Below are positions 9,945 through 21,581 of a stretch of 64,000 bases of DNA, piece by piece; positions within the stretch are counted from its first letter, which is position 1, and every line of letters starts with the position of its first letter. This stretch comes from Mantamonas sphyraenae (lineage: Eukaryota; CRuMs; Mantamonadidae). The notes under the pieces were generated by a model. The model was not told the origin of the DNA. It did not search any database and saw only the letters and a program-made list of their open reading frames with translations. The stretch spans positions 434,001 through 498,000 of the forward strand of contig JAPMXV010000045.1 in assembly GCA_026936335.1 (NCBI GenBank). Reading direction: 5' to 3'. Both the position numbers and the translations under genes were made by a program.

Positions 9945-11724
9945 ATGTCGCTGGGCAACAGCGTGCAACGAGGTGGCAGCATGGTCAGCGTGCTGATAGG
10001 AGAGGGGGACATCTGTGTGTTTGATTCGGAGAGTGTGGGAGAAAGAGAGGTGCAGCGGTTGGAGTACGAGGCGGACAACCGGCCGCAGGCACAAGGTTGG
10101 TCCGAAGACGGACGCGTGCTGGCCGTGGCATGCCGCTGGACGATACAGGTGCTGGCAAAGGGTGTAGAGGGCATTTTGAGCGAAGAGCATACTTGGCAAG
10201 TGAAGGAAGATGTCAAGGGGGTGGCCGTAGTCGGGGCAAACGAGGAGGAGACGTACTGTGTGTACGTAGCAGGAGCAAGTGGGGTCAAGGAGCACAGGGT
10301 GCAACTCGGCAAAGAAGTGACGACGACAAGTGTGCTGGACGGAGTCAGTGTGTGTTCACTGATGGTCGACCGGGACGGCGAAAGGTTGGTCATGGCGACT
10401 TTGGATGGTCACGTGGTGGTGTGTGCTTTGCAAGCGCACCAGCGCATGGCCTACTGCACAGTGGGCAAGGACAGGGTTGTAGACATGTGCATGGTGTGCA
10501 GCGGCGTGCTCCTGGTGGCCACTTGGGATGGTCGTGTGCACGTGGTCCAGGTGGAAGGCCACGTGGACTCGATCCAGGCCGTCACGAGTGTGTGGGGGGA
10601 CATTGAGGCGGGGGTGAAAGCAGATTACGAACGCAATGGCCCTCTCATGGCCCTTGTCGCACCAGGGGTGGTGATCTACACGAGGCCAAGCACAGGAGAG
10701 CTGATGTGCTTGGATCTGCAAAGAGGTGATCAGGAGCTGCTGAACGAGGCCGTGTGCGTCGTGGGACAGTATGAGGGCGATGCAAAGGGGTTGATGGTGA
10801 AACGAGAATCTGAAGGGACGGGCTGGATGGTGCACACGGTGGACTTGGAGGGCAAATGGACGCAATTGGCGGTGGCTGAAGTGGTGGTGCAGCGGGAACA
10901 AAGGCAATTTGCGGTGCTGCACGCAGATATGGTGGAAGGCTGTATGGCGTGCGTCCATGGATGCCAAATACGGTCAAGACACCTGTTTGGAGGAGCTGGA
11001 GCCGGAACACAGCTGTTGTGCTTGTGGGAGTGGGAACAGTGGCAGGTGGTGGAGGTGCCGTTTGTAGACGTGGATCGGGAAGAGGAGACAAGAGTGTGGA
11101 TCAGCAAGCATGGCGTGGTGGTGGCCATGTGCGGGGAGCCACAGGTGTTTGTGTTCAGCCGTGACACGGGCGAGTGGAACAGCGTGGAGCTGGATTGGGA
11201 CAGGGAGGCAGTGCACGCGGTGTGGACGGGCAGAGATGAGGAGAGACCAGAAGGCACCTTGCTTCTACTTCAGGACAATGGGTGTGTGGTGAGAGTGTGT
11301 GCAGATACTGGCGAGGTGAGTGAGGCCGAAACGGTGGAAGGACAGACACAGATGGTGTGGGATGGCTCGCAGGCACGGGCCGTGGAAGAGTCGTCGTGTG
11401 TGCTGGGTGCTGTAGGCACTCGAGTGTGGAGGCAGGGGAAGGAGTGTGCCATGGCACCAGTGTGCCCTGGCAGAGGTGCTGGAGGGGACAGTGGAGGTGT
11501 GCGTGAACGCGGAGGATGTACAGGAGAACGAGAGAGTGGTATGCGAGTGCAGGCTAGGGTTCGGAGAGACCACCAGCGGCTGGGTGGAAGAGTTGGTGCG
11601 TGTGTGTGGGCGGGAGGTGCGTATGGATGCAGGGGCGCTTGTGCTTCCGGCTGCGTTGAGCCGGGCCGACCTGCTTCGACGCATGCACGAGGCATTGGGA
11701 GTTCCCAATGTAAGAGAGGAATGA
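9945..11724 (+). CDS. Uncharacterised beta-propeller-like protein
   Basis: I do not recognise this family. The ATG at 9945 (MSLGNSVQRG) is the first that avoids overlapping Rab24 exon 1. The protein (about 592 residues after one frame correction) is rich in short beta-strand-like units with repeated patterns such as 'DGxVxV', for example LDGHVVVCAL, WDGRVHVVQV and NGCVVRV. That suggests one or two WD-like propellers, though canonical GH...WD motifs are not clear. The frame from 9945 runs past 11,724 into nonsense-like sequence. The +1 frame from about 11,440 gives a protein-like C-terminus ending VPNVREE and a stop 38 bp from the convergent COX17 stop. Removing one G near 11,430-11,445 joins them and makes the length divisible by three. 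Function unknown. Confidence 0.6.
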
Positions 11725-11762
11725 TACAGCATGAAACGACAGAATCCATTGGTGCAGTGCCC

Positions 11763-12114
11763 CTAGACGTCAAAGCCGAGCGTTCGGAGGCACGCCTTGT
11801 GTGCTTCGATCTCCTTTGTACAGTTTTCCTCGCCATTGAGCACCACGCACTCGTCGCGGATCTTCTTGGTGTCGGGACAGGAGCAGCAGATCTTGGGCTT
11901 GCCGTCCTTGCCGAGCACGGCTGTGCGGAACGAAAAGCACGGGTGCAAGTGTGAGCGGAATATCCGCAGAAAGGCCCAGGGTGCGTCTGGGAGGGCCGCA
12001 CAGGCATGCTCACGTACCATTGGGGTTCTTGCTCCAGTCGATTTCCTGGCCAGGTGCGTTTGCGGCAGGTGTGGAAGGTGCCGGGGCTGCGGGGGTGGAG
12101 TCGGAGTTGCCCAT
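11763..12114 (-). CDS. COX17: COX17 copper chaperone for cytochrome c oxidase
   Basis: Two exons, 12114-12018 and 11920-11763 (GTACGT donor, GCACAG acceptor, phase 1), encode 84 residues. The core KPKICCSCPDTKKIRDEC contains the copper-binding Cys-Cys pair. The twin CX9C hairpin is complete (C-PDTKKIRDE-C and C-TKEIEAHKA-C) and ends CLRTLGFDV, as in COX17. COX17 carries copper in the mitochondrial intermembrane space to SCO1 and COX11 for oxidase assembly, and is imported by the MIA40 disulfide relay; no presequence is needed or seen. The N-terminal 30 residues are Ala/Pro-rich and not conserved. The stop is 38 bp from the convergent propeller-like gene. Confidence 0.95.
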
Positions 12115-12342
12115 CGAGAGTGCTCAGCTGCTTGTGGGTTGGATTCGGTGGCGTCGATTGCGCATGGCCTCCAGGGCAGCAACGCATGCAGAAGGATGTG
12201 TGGAACAGCTGAACAGCTGAACGTACGAGAGTGGAGACATGTGTCAGCTGCAGGTGGATGTGACAAGCATGTATGGCCCAGGGTCGCCCGGTTTTCATTC
12301 GCTGTTCCCGAAACGAGCGTTGGCGGCCCGGTGGCCACTGCC

Positions 12343-12912
12343 TCAGTGTCCGGGCTCGTCCGAGTGGTTGTGTGTGTACCAAGACATGTACGTGGACCAT
12401 ACCACAGAGGTGACGTTGCCTGCAAGGGGGCGGAAATGGAGTGGGACAAAGCGAAAGTTGAGGCCGTTGGCAACGCTCCAGAGCTTCCAGCAGTTGACGA
12501 CTGCTGTGGGGTACTTGATGACCAGCTGCTCCTGGATTTCCGATACAGAGGCACCCTCGAGGGCGTTTGTCCAGGCAATGATACTGAAGGTCATCAGAGG
12601 GCCGCTGACGGTTTGGTCGGCCAGGATCTTCTTCAGCACGGTCTGCAAGTTGCGGCCGGTGCCGATATGCTTTTCCAAGAAGGCAAACCAGAAGTGGCCC
12701 CAGGGGGTAAGGAAACCCGCACCCAGCACAGCCAAGTTCAGTGTGCGGCGCAGCTCAACTTGTTCCCACGTCTTGTCTTCGATGAGCATCTGCGCATTGA
12801 GGTCGCCCGAGCTCCACAGCACAAAGGCTGTGGCCGACTTTGTGCGCAGAGGCGCAGACAGGAGTGCTGCTTCATAGCGGTGAAAGATTCGGCCCGGCAG
12901 GCTCTGGCTCAT
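12343..12912 (-). CDS. Mpv17/PMP22-family membrane protein, copy A
   Basis: This intronless gene encodes 189 residues. It shows the family signature in its C-terminal half: KYPTAVVNCWKLWSVANGLN, then FRFVPLHFRP and a Trp-rich last helix VVWSTYMSW. Earlier it has the LNAQ element of helix 1 and the GHFWFAFLE segment of helix 2, giving four predicted membrane helices. Family members (Mpv17, Sym1, PXMP2) form small channels in the mitochondrial inner or peroxisomal membrane; which membrane applies here cannot be told from sequence. The start at 12912 aligns with MSxxSLPGRI of the neighbouring copy. It lies 97 bp downstream of copy B on the same strand, so the two form a tandem duplicate. Confidence 0.88.
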   Translation of the reverse strand: MSQSLPGRIFHRYEAALLSAPLRTKSATAFVLWSSGDLNAQMLIEDKTWEQVELRRTLNLAVLGAGFLTPWGHFWFAFLEKHIGTGRNLQTVLKKILADQTVSGPLMTFSIIAWTNALEGASVSEIQEQLVIKYPTAVVNCWKLWSVANGLNFRFVPLHFRPLAGNVTSVVWSTYMSWYTHNHSDEPGH

Positions 12913-13009
12913 GCCCGGGGGGGGGAAGGGGGGAGGGGGGTGTGTGGCGGTTGGGATTGATCAACTGGATGCAATGGCGGCAAGGTGATGCGTTGCATTT
13001 TCGGGTGGC

Positions 13010-13600
13010 TCAAGTGTCCGGCACAACGTGTGCAGGGGCAATCGGCTGTGCGTTGAACCAGGACAGGTAGGTGTTCCAGACTACAGAAACGCAGTTGGCG
13101 AAGAGCGGGCGGAAGTGCAAGGGCACGAGGCCAAAGTTGAGCAGATTGGCAACCGGCCACAGCTTCCAGCAATTGACGAGTGCAGTGGGATACTTGTCCT
13201 CCAGCTTGGCACGGATGGCCTGCGGTGACTCAAAGTGGAAGACCGAGGTGAAGGTGAGGGTGGCGCCTACCATGACCGGGGCGGCAACCAGCTGGTCGGC
13301 CAGCAGCTTCTTGGCCACCACAGACACAGTACGAGCGGAACCAAAGCGGCTGTCGAGGAAGCCGAACCAGAAATGGCCGAAAGGAGCCCCGATGCAAAAG
13401 CCGACCGCGGCCAAACGTGCGGCTCGGTACCAATCCACCTGGCTGAATTGGGTGTCTTCGATGTTCACCTGTGCGTTTAGATCAGCCAGAGTCATGAGGA
13501 CGGCAGCGGAACACATCTTGGTGGGCAGCGGTTTGCTGTGCAGGAGCAGCTCGTACCGGTGCAGGATGCGTCCAGGCAGCGAAGTCGAGCCAAGTGACAT
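13010..13600 (-). CDS. Mpv17/PMP22-family membrane protein, copy B
   Basis: This intronless gene encodes 196 residues. It closely resembles copy A along its full length (SLPGRILHRYE, DLNAQVNIED, GAPFGHFWFGFLD, then KLWPVANLLNFGLVPLHFRP). The ATG at 13600 is preferred over upstream in-frame codons because conservation with copy A begins right after it. The role is as for the family: a four-helix pore-like protein of the mitochondrial or peroxisomal membrane. It is divergently arranged with CABIN1/HIR3, whose start lies 163 bp away, so a shared promoter region is likely. The copies differ throughout, so the duplication is not recent. Confidence 0.88.
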   Translation of the reverse strand: MSLGSTSLPGRILHRYELLLHSKPLPTKMCSAAVLMTLADLNAQVNIEDTQFSQVDWYRAARLAAVGFCIGAPFGHFWFGFLDSRFGSARTVSVVAKKLLADQLVAAPVMVGATLTFTSVFHFESPQAIRAKLEDKYPTALVNCWKLWPVANLLNFGLVPLHFRPLFANCVSVVWNTYLSWFNAQPIAPAHVVPDT

Positions 13601-13763
13601 GGCAGTGCGAGCACGGGTTGGGCAAAGAGTAGAGAGTGGGTTCGGTGGATGGGCTTTGAAGTCCCGAGGGAGAGGAGGGTTGGAAAGGGTGGGTGGGGCG
13701 GGATGGGGTGCCGCAGACAGGGCGCACTGCCCTGCACGCGAGGAGCCAAACGATCCTGAACAG
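13601..13763. promoter_or_regulatory. Divergent intergenic region, Mpv17 copy B / CABIN1
   Basis: This is the 163 bp between two outward-facing start codons, and it must hold both core promoters. It is G-rich on the plus strand around 13,660-13,710. No TATA box or other named element is recognisable. Confidence 0.4.
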
Positions 13764-14143
13764 ATGAGTCTTGCATGGGGCTCGGCCACAAGCCAGCAGA
13801 CCCAAGCCAAGCACCATCAGATTGTGAGTCGATATGAAGAGGCAAAGCGGCTGATGGAAGAGGACGACATGGAGCATGCGGCGTCGATCTTGCGCAAGCA
13901 GCTCGAGCAATTGGACAGCCTGCGACACACGGCAGGGGCTCTGGACGAGTCGACTGCTCTTGTGTCTCGCCGTCTCCGGTACTTGTGTCACAAGGCGTTG
14001 GGCGAGTGCTACAAGGAGGTGCGCAAGGAGAGGGAGGCCGTGGACCACTATTTGAAGGTGAGGAGCAAGCGGGTGATCAGGTGATCAGCACGACGACATC
14101 AAGGGGAGTGGCGAAGCAAGCACGGAGCGCGCTGACACACAAC

Positions 14144-14180
<37 letters not shown>

Positions 14181-17100
14181 GCGCATGCACATGCAGGCAA
14201 GCGAACTGGACGAGTCGGACGTGGCACTGTGGCTGGAGCTGGGCGAGGTTGCCCGCAGCGAAGAGGAGTGCAATCTGGATCTGGCCCGGTTTGCGTTTGA
14301 GAGCGGCCTGAGAGTGGCGCCGGACAACTGGCTGTGTCGCGAGGCACTGTGTCAGGTGTTGTACGAACTGGAAGACTGGCAAGCGTGTATGGAGCACACA
14401 GAGCGAGCCATTGCGCTGGACAAGTCGTTTGCGCTGGGCCACCTGATTGCCCAGAGGGTGCGGCAGGAGCAGGGCAACATGAGGCACAAGCGACGTGCAA
14501 GCGCAAGCCTGGACCATTTGGCACAGCAGGACTCGTTTGATAGCATGTGGATCCCGTCTGCACACAAGCAGCGATTTGTGGAGCTGGAGGAAGCACGGGT
14601 GAAAGGCAAGCGGGCACGCCACAGCGATGCAGCGGCATCTGAACCGAGCAGGGGCAGTCACAGACGAATGGACAAGGAGAGGGAACTGTTGACCCTGCCA
14701 GAGGCCAGCGTGGATTCGCTGTGCGTGGAACTGGCAAGGTATGTGCGCAGCAAACGGTCTCTGGACGCGGTGCTTTGCATCGAAGTGGCAGAGGCAGCTG
14801 CTCCGGAGCGAGTGGAAGAAGACGGTGTCGGGGAGAAGGAACAGGAAGAGGGTGTGGTGAGGGAGAACGAGGTGGGGGAGAGCGTGGCCATGGACGTGGA
14901 AGTCGGATCGGGGAACAATGCGAAACCCGAGGACAAGAGAGGCAAACAAGAGGCAGAGGACGGACGAGCGCGCAAATCACTGCGTCAAGTGGAACAGAAG
15001 GAGGAAGAGAAGCGCAGCGGGACGCAGCTGGAGTATGCTCAGGCAATGTTCGAACTTGTGTTTGGCGACCGGCAAGTGGACGAGGAAGAGCGGGCTCTGT
15101 ATGAGGCGGAAGACTCGGCGCCTAGGGAGCCTGTGGAGAGCGGAAACACAGAGACGCAGCGCGAGAGTCACGGGGGAGAGCTTGGGGTACTCGGGAGCAG
15201 CGGGGGTGCGAGAAAGGCATACAAGTACGGGAAGCACGGGAAAAGCGAGCAGAGCGGCAAGCAGGGCGTGGAGGAAGAGGAACAGCACGGAGACGTGACG
15301 ATGGACGACGTGCTGCGCATGCAGAAGGATTTGCTGTTGCGCAAGAAGCAGGACGAGGCAACTCGCATGCGAACATTCCACAGGCAGCTGAACGAGTTTA
15401 TGGAGGCACACGGCGTGTCAGTGAGTGCACAGGAGGCACAGGAAGAGCAGAGCATGGTGCAAGCGTTTGCAGACGGATGCCGGTCGCTTGAGAGCGCGGT
15501 GGAGGTGATGCGGGAAGCAATTCGACTTGCAAACCAGCTCGTGCACGTGGCCAAACTGACGTTGCATGGCAAACGTGCACTGGTCCATCTATGCGAATGT
15601 GTGGATGCATACACTCAAGGCACAGAGGATGCACCATGGCAGAGCGAGCGAGACCTCGTGCAAGCGGAGCAACGCATGGATTTGGCGTGGCATGCAGCGA
15701 AGCGTCGTCACGCGGGCGAGAACGGTGTCGACAACGCCGATGGGGACGACGAGCATCAGCAAGCAGAAGCCGAGGACGAGGATGTGGCGTTTGTCCTGGT
15801 GCAACAGCTGCGACAGGAAGGGCGGCAAGGGATGACAGAAGGGATGCGCAAACGAGCCGAGTTGTTGGAGCTGAAGGCATTGCTGCTGGTGGACGACGTC
15901 CACGGAGCAAAGGAACTTGCAAAAGCGTTGTGTGAGGACGGCCGCTTTGACGAGGCTGTGTGCGTGGCAGGAACGGCGCAGATGGGCAAGGTGGACACGG
16001 ATGTGTTGCGTGCGCTGGCATCGTTTGCAGAGTCGATGAGCGAGCTGGAGGGTATGGTGGAGCTGATGAACAGTGGCCAATGGGTCAAGGCTGTGGCGCA
16101 GCTGGTTGAGTCGGTCGGGTTGGCGGACGAGGACCGTGCAAGGCGAATGCTGCGTACGCAGCATCAGATGGACAACATGGACAACCTGAACGCGTGTGCA
16201 TGGCAAGTTGTGGTGGACGAGTACGGCACGGAGGACAGTGTGGTGGCTGTTGTGTCGGAGGATATGAACGTGGAGGCGAAGGAAACCAGTGCCGTGTTGG
16301 ACGAGCTGTTGGGCGGCATCGTGCAGGTGGCCGTGCAAAGCAGCGTGCTGCTGCTAGAGCGCTACGTGGACGGCCTGGAGGAGGCAGATGCGCCGGAACC
16401 AGATTCTCCGGCCAGCAAGGCGACGGCGGCGTCCGTCATTTCCGCCTCCGATCCGCTCGCGTCGCTGATGGCCACTGCAAACCAGAGCCAAAGCGAAGGC
16501 GGGATGAAGTGGGTGAAGGAGGTTTTGCGCGTGCAGCAAGCGCTGCAGCGTGTGCAGATGGCGTACGAACGGTGCGGCAATGGCTACGATGCCGCGGCAA
16601 TGTGGAGGCCCCTTTGTGGGGCAGGTGGGCTGCTGGTGCGTCTGCGTGCGCTCGTTGCACGTGCGCTGCAACGTGTGCGCAGCTGTGTGAGCCACTACGG
16701 CATGTGCTCAAACTACAGCCGGCACGAGACAAAGATGCTGCAGACGGGATGGGTGCTACTGCTGCAGCTGAACTTTGCCGAATTCTGCCACAGCGTGGAG
16801 CCGTCGTCGTTCCGACCTGAGCACGCAGTGGCGCTGGCCAACCGAGTGGACTTTGTGCACTGGGAACTGGGCCGGCTGGGCATTTGCAAGCTGGACCACG
16901 GTGTGTGTTTGCGCGGGATGGCGGGCGTGCTGATGGCCATGCGTGACCAGTACGCAGAGATGCTTGTGCCGGGCAACGACGAGGCCGTGGACGAAATCGA
17001 TATGGGCGACGTGGATCTGCCTGTGACTGATGCGCCGAAGAAACCCGAGCCGAGAGTGTCTCGGACGGCGGAAGAACAGCAAAGCAGGACGACAACGACG

Positions 17101-20100
17101 GCGCAGCACAAACACGAAAAGCCACGAGAGGCGACAAAGAAGCAGAAGGACGGCAACCTGCTGAGCATGTTTAGCGCCATGTCGCCGCCCAAGAAGCAGC
17201 AGCACGACAAGCCGGCGGAGAGCGTGATGGAGGTGGAGGGGACGGTGGAGACGAGCTCAAGCACAAGCACGAGTGTGGAAACACCAAGCAAACAAGTGGC
17301 CGGCGGGACGGACGCGGTGGTGTCTGCACAGGAGGTTGCACGGCAGTCCCACGAGGAGCGGCAGGAGAAGCTGGAGCAGATGCGAGAGGAAGTGCTGGAC
17401 GTGCTGCGACGTGTGTTTCACTGTCTGTTTGACCGTTTCATGGTGGAAGTGCGCGGCATGCGACTTGAGGAGGGGGCATCTGTTGGCCACGAGGCGTCGT
17501 ATGCGGACGGCGAGCGCAAGCAGAGTCTGTCCACGATCACGCGGCTGCAGGCAGCACACTACTTTGACATTCTGTACAAGCACTATGCGTCGAACAGCAG
17601 ACGCATAGGGAAAAAGGAGTACAAGAACACGTACCAGCATGTGTACGAGCACTTTGTACCGGAGCTGCGTGAAATCAGTCGCCGCATCGGCGACATGAAC
17701 GACAAGGAACTTTCTGCTCAGGTGAAAGCAGTGGGCAAGCGAGATTTGTACTATTGGGCAGGGACGCACTATCTGAGCATGGATCCGTCGATGGGATCGC
17801 AGCTAAAGGCGCTGTACTGCTTCTGGATGGACGAGCGAGTGCACAGTGGCAAGGACAGCAGCGTGAGCAGCGCCAGCAGCAGCCGGGGCGCAGACGGCAT
17901 CGGGGAGACACAAAATATGCTGGCACAGCTGTACAAACAGTTTGTCGAAGCTGCGCTGAATGCACAAGCGGCTGGTGAAGAATTTGACCGCGACCTGGCG
18001 TCGATGTTCAAGCTTGTGGAGAAGATGGAGCGGCGCGTGGAGAGTCTGTCTGGCGTGAGTGGCCAGAAACAACAGGACGGGCGTGAGGGCGCAGTGGAGC
18101 GGCTGGTGATGGATGGGCAACGCGACTTTTGGGAGGAGCACCGGGCGAGCGTGCAGCAGCTCATCCAGTTGGCGGTGGACAAGTACGCATGTGCCGCGCA
18201 GAGTGCACGCACGGGAAGGACAGCTGCACAGGGTGTGCGAGACGGGAGCAAGCGCGTGTCGACGCTGCAGCAGTATGAGGACGACGTGTTGTTTTCGTTG
18301 TACGAGCTGTGCATGGTGCGCGTGCGTCACCGTTTATACCTGCAAGAGGGCGCACAGACATTGGAGGCAATGGTGAGCGAACTGCCGCCACGGTTTGCGG
18401 AGTGGGTGCCTGCGAAGGAGGAGGACGAGGAGCGGCTGGTGCGCACAAAGGACATTCTGCTGCTGGACTACTTGGCCAAGTTGAATTACAGCAAGAAGGA
18501 GCTGGAGAAGAAGCAGCGCATCAACTGGAAGCTGTCATTTATCAACGCACGTCTGCACGAACGTCTGAGCAGGCACAATGCACATCCAGATGTGGCGCTG
18601 CACTGCTACGCGAGCGCCATCGACGTGACGGTGACCAAGGGCGGGAGGACAAGCAAGGGGAAACGCAACCTGGGTCAAGAGGCTCTGCTGGCACGCATGA
18701 ACTGTGCACGGAGCCGGTTGCTGATGCGAATGTGGCGCCTGGAAGACGACGGGAGCAAAGCCGCCGTGGCAGAGGCCAAGCGGCTGGACCATGTGCTGCA
18801 TGCATTCAACTATGACGTGGAAAGCAACACGTTTGGTCACCCAGAGGGAGCGTATCGCTTTCGCAAGAAGCTGTTTGCACAAACTGGGTTGAGACTGCAA
18901 ATGCCAGCCACCAAGACGCCCGTGGCGGCAGTGGCGGCAGTGGCGGCAGCACCGACGACAACAGCCGAGAGTGAGGACGACGACCACGCATTCCAAGACG
19001 ATGTGGGGATGGATGATGACACCAAGGGGCTGCGACGATCAAGTCGGTCAACAAGGGCCCAACGCCGGCCGTATCTTGACGGGGGCGGCGACGGCGAGGA
19101 CGGAGACGAGGAAGGGGAAGAGGAGGAAGAGGAAGAGGGAGATGACTTGGGCCAGTTGGAGGTACAGTTTGTGGGCAAGGTGGTGGCAAAGAAAGAAGGA
19201 GCAGGAGGCGTGGCGCAGGAACAGGTGGAGGCCAAGTTGGAGGGCCCCGTGGCAGACAAGGACGTAGGGATGAACATTTTTGGGGCGCTGGCTGCAGTGG
19301 ATAAGGACAACAATATGCTGGGTGAAAGCCGAATGGCTCTGGCCAAGTTGCTTCTGCATGAGAGGGTGGGCAACGTGATGTTGGCTCGAAAGTATGCCGA
19401 GGGCTTGTTCAACGCCAAGGGGGGAGCAGCAGCGAGCAGCCGCAACGTGTACACCTTTCTGATGACATGGAAGGACGCCAAGGTGGCCAGCGACAAGGCT
19501 GAACGGATGAAGGTGAAGTACGCAACGATGTACGCAGAGGCGATGCTTGCGTGCGACGCAGTGGACGTCAAGGAGGCGAACAGGCGCAACAAGGAGAGAG
19601 CGGGTCATCAAGGGTCGCTGGAGGAGCTGGAGCGGCTGGAGGCCCTTCCGTGTGACCGACACGAGGTTGTGCCAGCGCTGCAGGAGGTGATGGACGTGCT
19701 TGTGGCTGTGCACAAGGCGGACCGCTCAACGCGAGCGGTGGAAGTGCTTGCACAGGCGTTGGTGGAGAGCATGGAGAAGGAGGTGGCACTTGTGGAGCGC
19801 GTTGGCAAGGCCAAGGTGAGCAGTGCGCGATGGGCACAGCTGGAATCGATGGGTGTGTCGCTGTGCGAGGCCGGCATGGCAGTGGAGCTGGAACGGAGTG
19901 GGATGCACGTGGATGTGGCCAACACGGGTATGGCGTTGTCCATGTCATCGTCATCATCATCATCGTCGTCGTCGTCGTCGTCGTCGGCTGTTGGGGAGGG
20001 TGGCACGGGACGAGGCGAGCGATGGGCCGAGTTGCAGTTGCGGCTGCTGGACACTGTGCACAGTGTGGGGGCAAAGCGACGTGGCAAGGGACGAGGCGGT

Positions 20101-20202
20101 AGCAAGACAAAGGCAAACGAGAGCCAGGGAGGAGTGTCTGAAGAAGAAGAGGTCAGTGAGAGGGAGAAGATTTTGGCAGCGCAGACTCAATGGACCCTGT
20201 AA
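13764..20202 (+). CDS. CABIN1/HIR3 histone-chaperone subunit
   Basis: Exons 13764-14057 and 14197-20202 (GTGAGG donor, ATGCAG acceptor, phase 0) give 2,099 residues, near human CABIN1 (2,220). The N-terminal TPR block aligns closely with CABIN1: a helix pair (SRYEEAKRLMEEDD), then across the splice LDESDVALWLELGEVA, LARFAFESGLRVAPDNW and LEDWQACMEHTERAIALDKS. A mid-region with YYWAGTHYLSMDP and a late conserved stretch DYLAKLNYSKKELEKKQRIN follow, separated by acidic and Ser-rich low-complexity segments. CABIN1/HIR3 is the scaffold of the HIRA complex, which deposits histone H3.3-H4 independently of replication. A Ser run encoded by TCA/TCG repeats sits near the C-terminus (about 19,939-19,985). 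The intron carries a long CA repeat. The stop lies 44 bp from the convergent hydrolase gene. Confidence 0.85.
14145..14178. repeat. (AC)n microsatellite in CABIN1 intron
   Basis: About 17 AC units sit just upstream of the 3' splice site at 14196. They occupy the place where a polypyrimidine tract would normally be. Confidence 0.95.
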
Positions 20203-20246
20203 TGTTGATGGCGCGGGCTGTGTATTCCTGTACGATGCTGAAGTGG

Positions 20247-21314
20247 TCACCCCTTGAACGCACTGCGACTTTGGCGCAAATAAGCCATCATTTCGATGTC
20301 GTCGTGGCAGCTGTGGGCTTGTTTGAGCTCATTCGGCCGGAGGAACGGATTGAGCCTTCGTTCGGTGGCCATGGTGGTGGGTTCAAAGGGCTGGGAATCA
20401 TCGTGAGCCTGTTGGGCGAGGACAGCTTGCTCGGCAAGATCTTTGTTGGTGGGATCGATGGTGAGGGCCCATCGAGTGTTCTTGAGGGCGTACTCGTGGC
20501 CAGTGAACACAATGGCGTCGTCGGGCACGGAAGCGAGGGTGTTCAGGAGAGCAGTGTGCATCTGGGGTGCTGTGCCCTCAAAAAAGCGACCACAGCCGTT
20601 GACAAACAGGGTGTCGCCAGTGAAGAGGAGGTGGATGTTGTTGGGCAGATCGTGAAGGTGGAAACAGGCGTCGGAGAGTGTGTGGCAGGGGACGTGGATG
20701 CAGGTGACAGACATGTGCAGGGAGAGTTCCATGGTGACGTTGTGGGAGATGCAGAGGGTGGCAGCAGGCACCTTTTGCTCTTTGCAGTCGCTGGAGACGA
20801 CTTCGACGGCTGCTCGGCCAAAGAGGCTTGCGTACTCGCGCTCGAAGCGCTCCTTGAGCTCGGCATTGCCTCCAGAGTGGTCCCAATGGTAATGGGTGCA
20901 GAGAATATGGGTCAGCTGAGGGATTCGTTCGAGTTGCATGTCCCGTTGAAAGGCAACAAGGGCCTGGAGAACCGCTTCGGGATCAGCAGGGTCCACGGCA
21001 AAGCAGACGGGGTTTCCGTCGGCTGTGTCTGTGTCAACTACGACGTAGCTATAGTTGTCTACGAGGACAGGCACGACAAGAACATGGAGGCTGTCGCCAA
21101 AGTGGTGGACTGTGCCTGCGTTGTGTGGCTTGTCTTTGCCAGCACGCCTGAAGCGCTTGACAAGCATGTGGCCCAAATCGGTCTTTGTAAAGAGATAGTA
21201 TGCGAGGGCAAAGCCATAGTGCATCACGAGGCCTCGTCCTGCCTTTGTGCCCAGAAGGAGAGCGAGGAGGAGGACGCCGACGAGAAAGGTCTCGGAGAAG
21301 GGCAGCTCAGGCAT
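20247..21314 (-). CDS. PNKD/glyoxalase-II-like metallo-beta-lactamase-fold hydrolase with N-terminal membrane anchor
   Basis: This intronless gene encodes 355 residues. The first 20 or so residues after MPELPFSE form a hydrophobic helix, so the protein is probably membrane-anchored. The catalytic domain has the binuclear-metal motif THYHWDHSGG, further metal ligands in HVPCHTLSDA and FTGDTLFVNGCGRFFEG, and the closing GHEYALKNTRWAL, all typical of glyoxalase II (hydroxyacylglutathione hydrolase). Glyoxalase II hydrolyses S-lactoylglutathione to glutathione and D-lactate. The N-terminal anchor and overall length are closer to PNKD, a membrane-associated relative, than to soluble HAGH. Substrate is therefore inferred. 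It is divergent from ACBP. Confidence 0.85.
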   Translation of the reverse strand: MPELPFSETFLVGVLLLALLLGTKAGRGLVMHYGFALAYYLFTKTDLGHMLVKRFRRAGKDKPHNAGTVHHFGDSLHVLVVPVLVDNYSYVVVDTDTADGNPVCFAVDPADPEAVLQALVAFQRDMQLERIPQLTHILCTHYHWDHSGGNAELKERFEREYASLFGRAAVEVVSSDCKEQKVPAATLCISHNVTMELSLHMSVTCIHVPCHTLSDACFHLHDLPNNIHLLFTGDTLFVNGCGRFFEGTAPQMHTALLNTLASVPDDAIVFTGHEYALKNTRWALTIDPTNKDLAEQAVLAQQAHDDSQPFEPTTMATERRLNPFLRPNELKQAHSCHDDIEMMAYLRQSRSAFKG

Positions 21315-21581
21315 GTTTGCGTTGGCGGAGAGAAGGGGAGGGGAGAGAAGGGGAAGGGGGAGGGGGGTTGAGGGGACGGGGGGTTGACGTCAAGAGATCA
21401 AGAGGAGGTGGGTTGGTCAGATTGCATGTCCGTCTGCGGCTGTTTGGCCACCAAAACACCAAGTGTGCGTAGGGGAGCGGTCGGCGACGGGATGGATGGC
21501 AGATGGGAGGGAGATAGATGATGGATTGGACAACAACTTGGGAGGAGTGTGGCGTGGCTGACACGGCGTGAGGGGCTGCAG
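21315..21581. promoter_or_regulatory. Divergent intergenic region, PNKD-like / ACBP
   Basis: This 267 bp region between two outward-facing start codons is strongly G-rich on the plus strand near 21,325-21,400. No specific promoter element is recognised. Confidence 0.35.
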
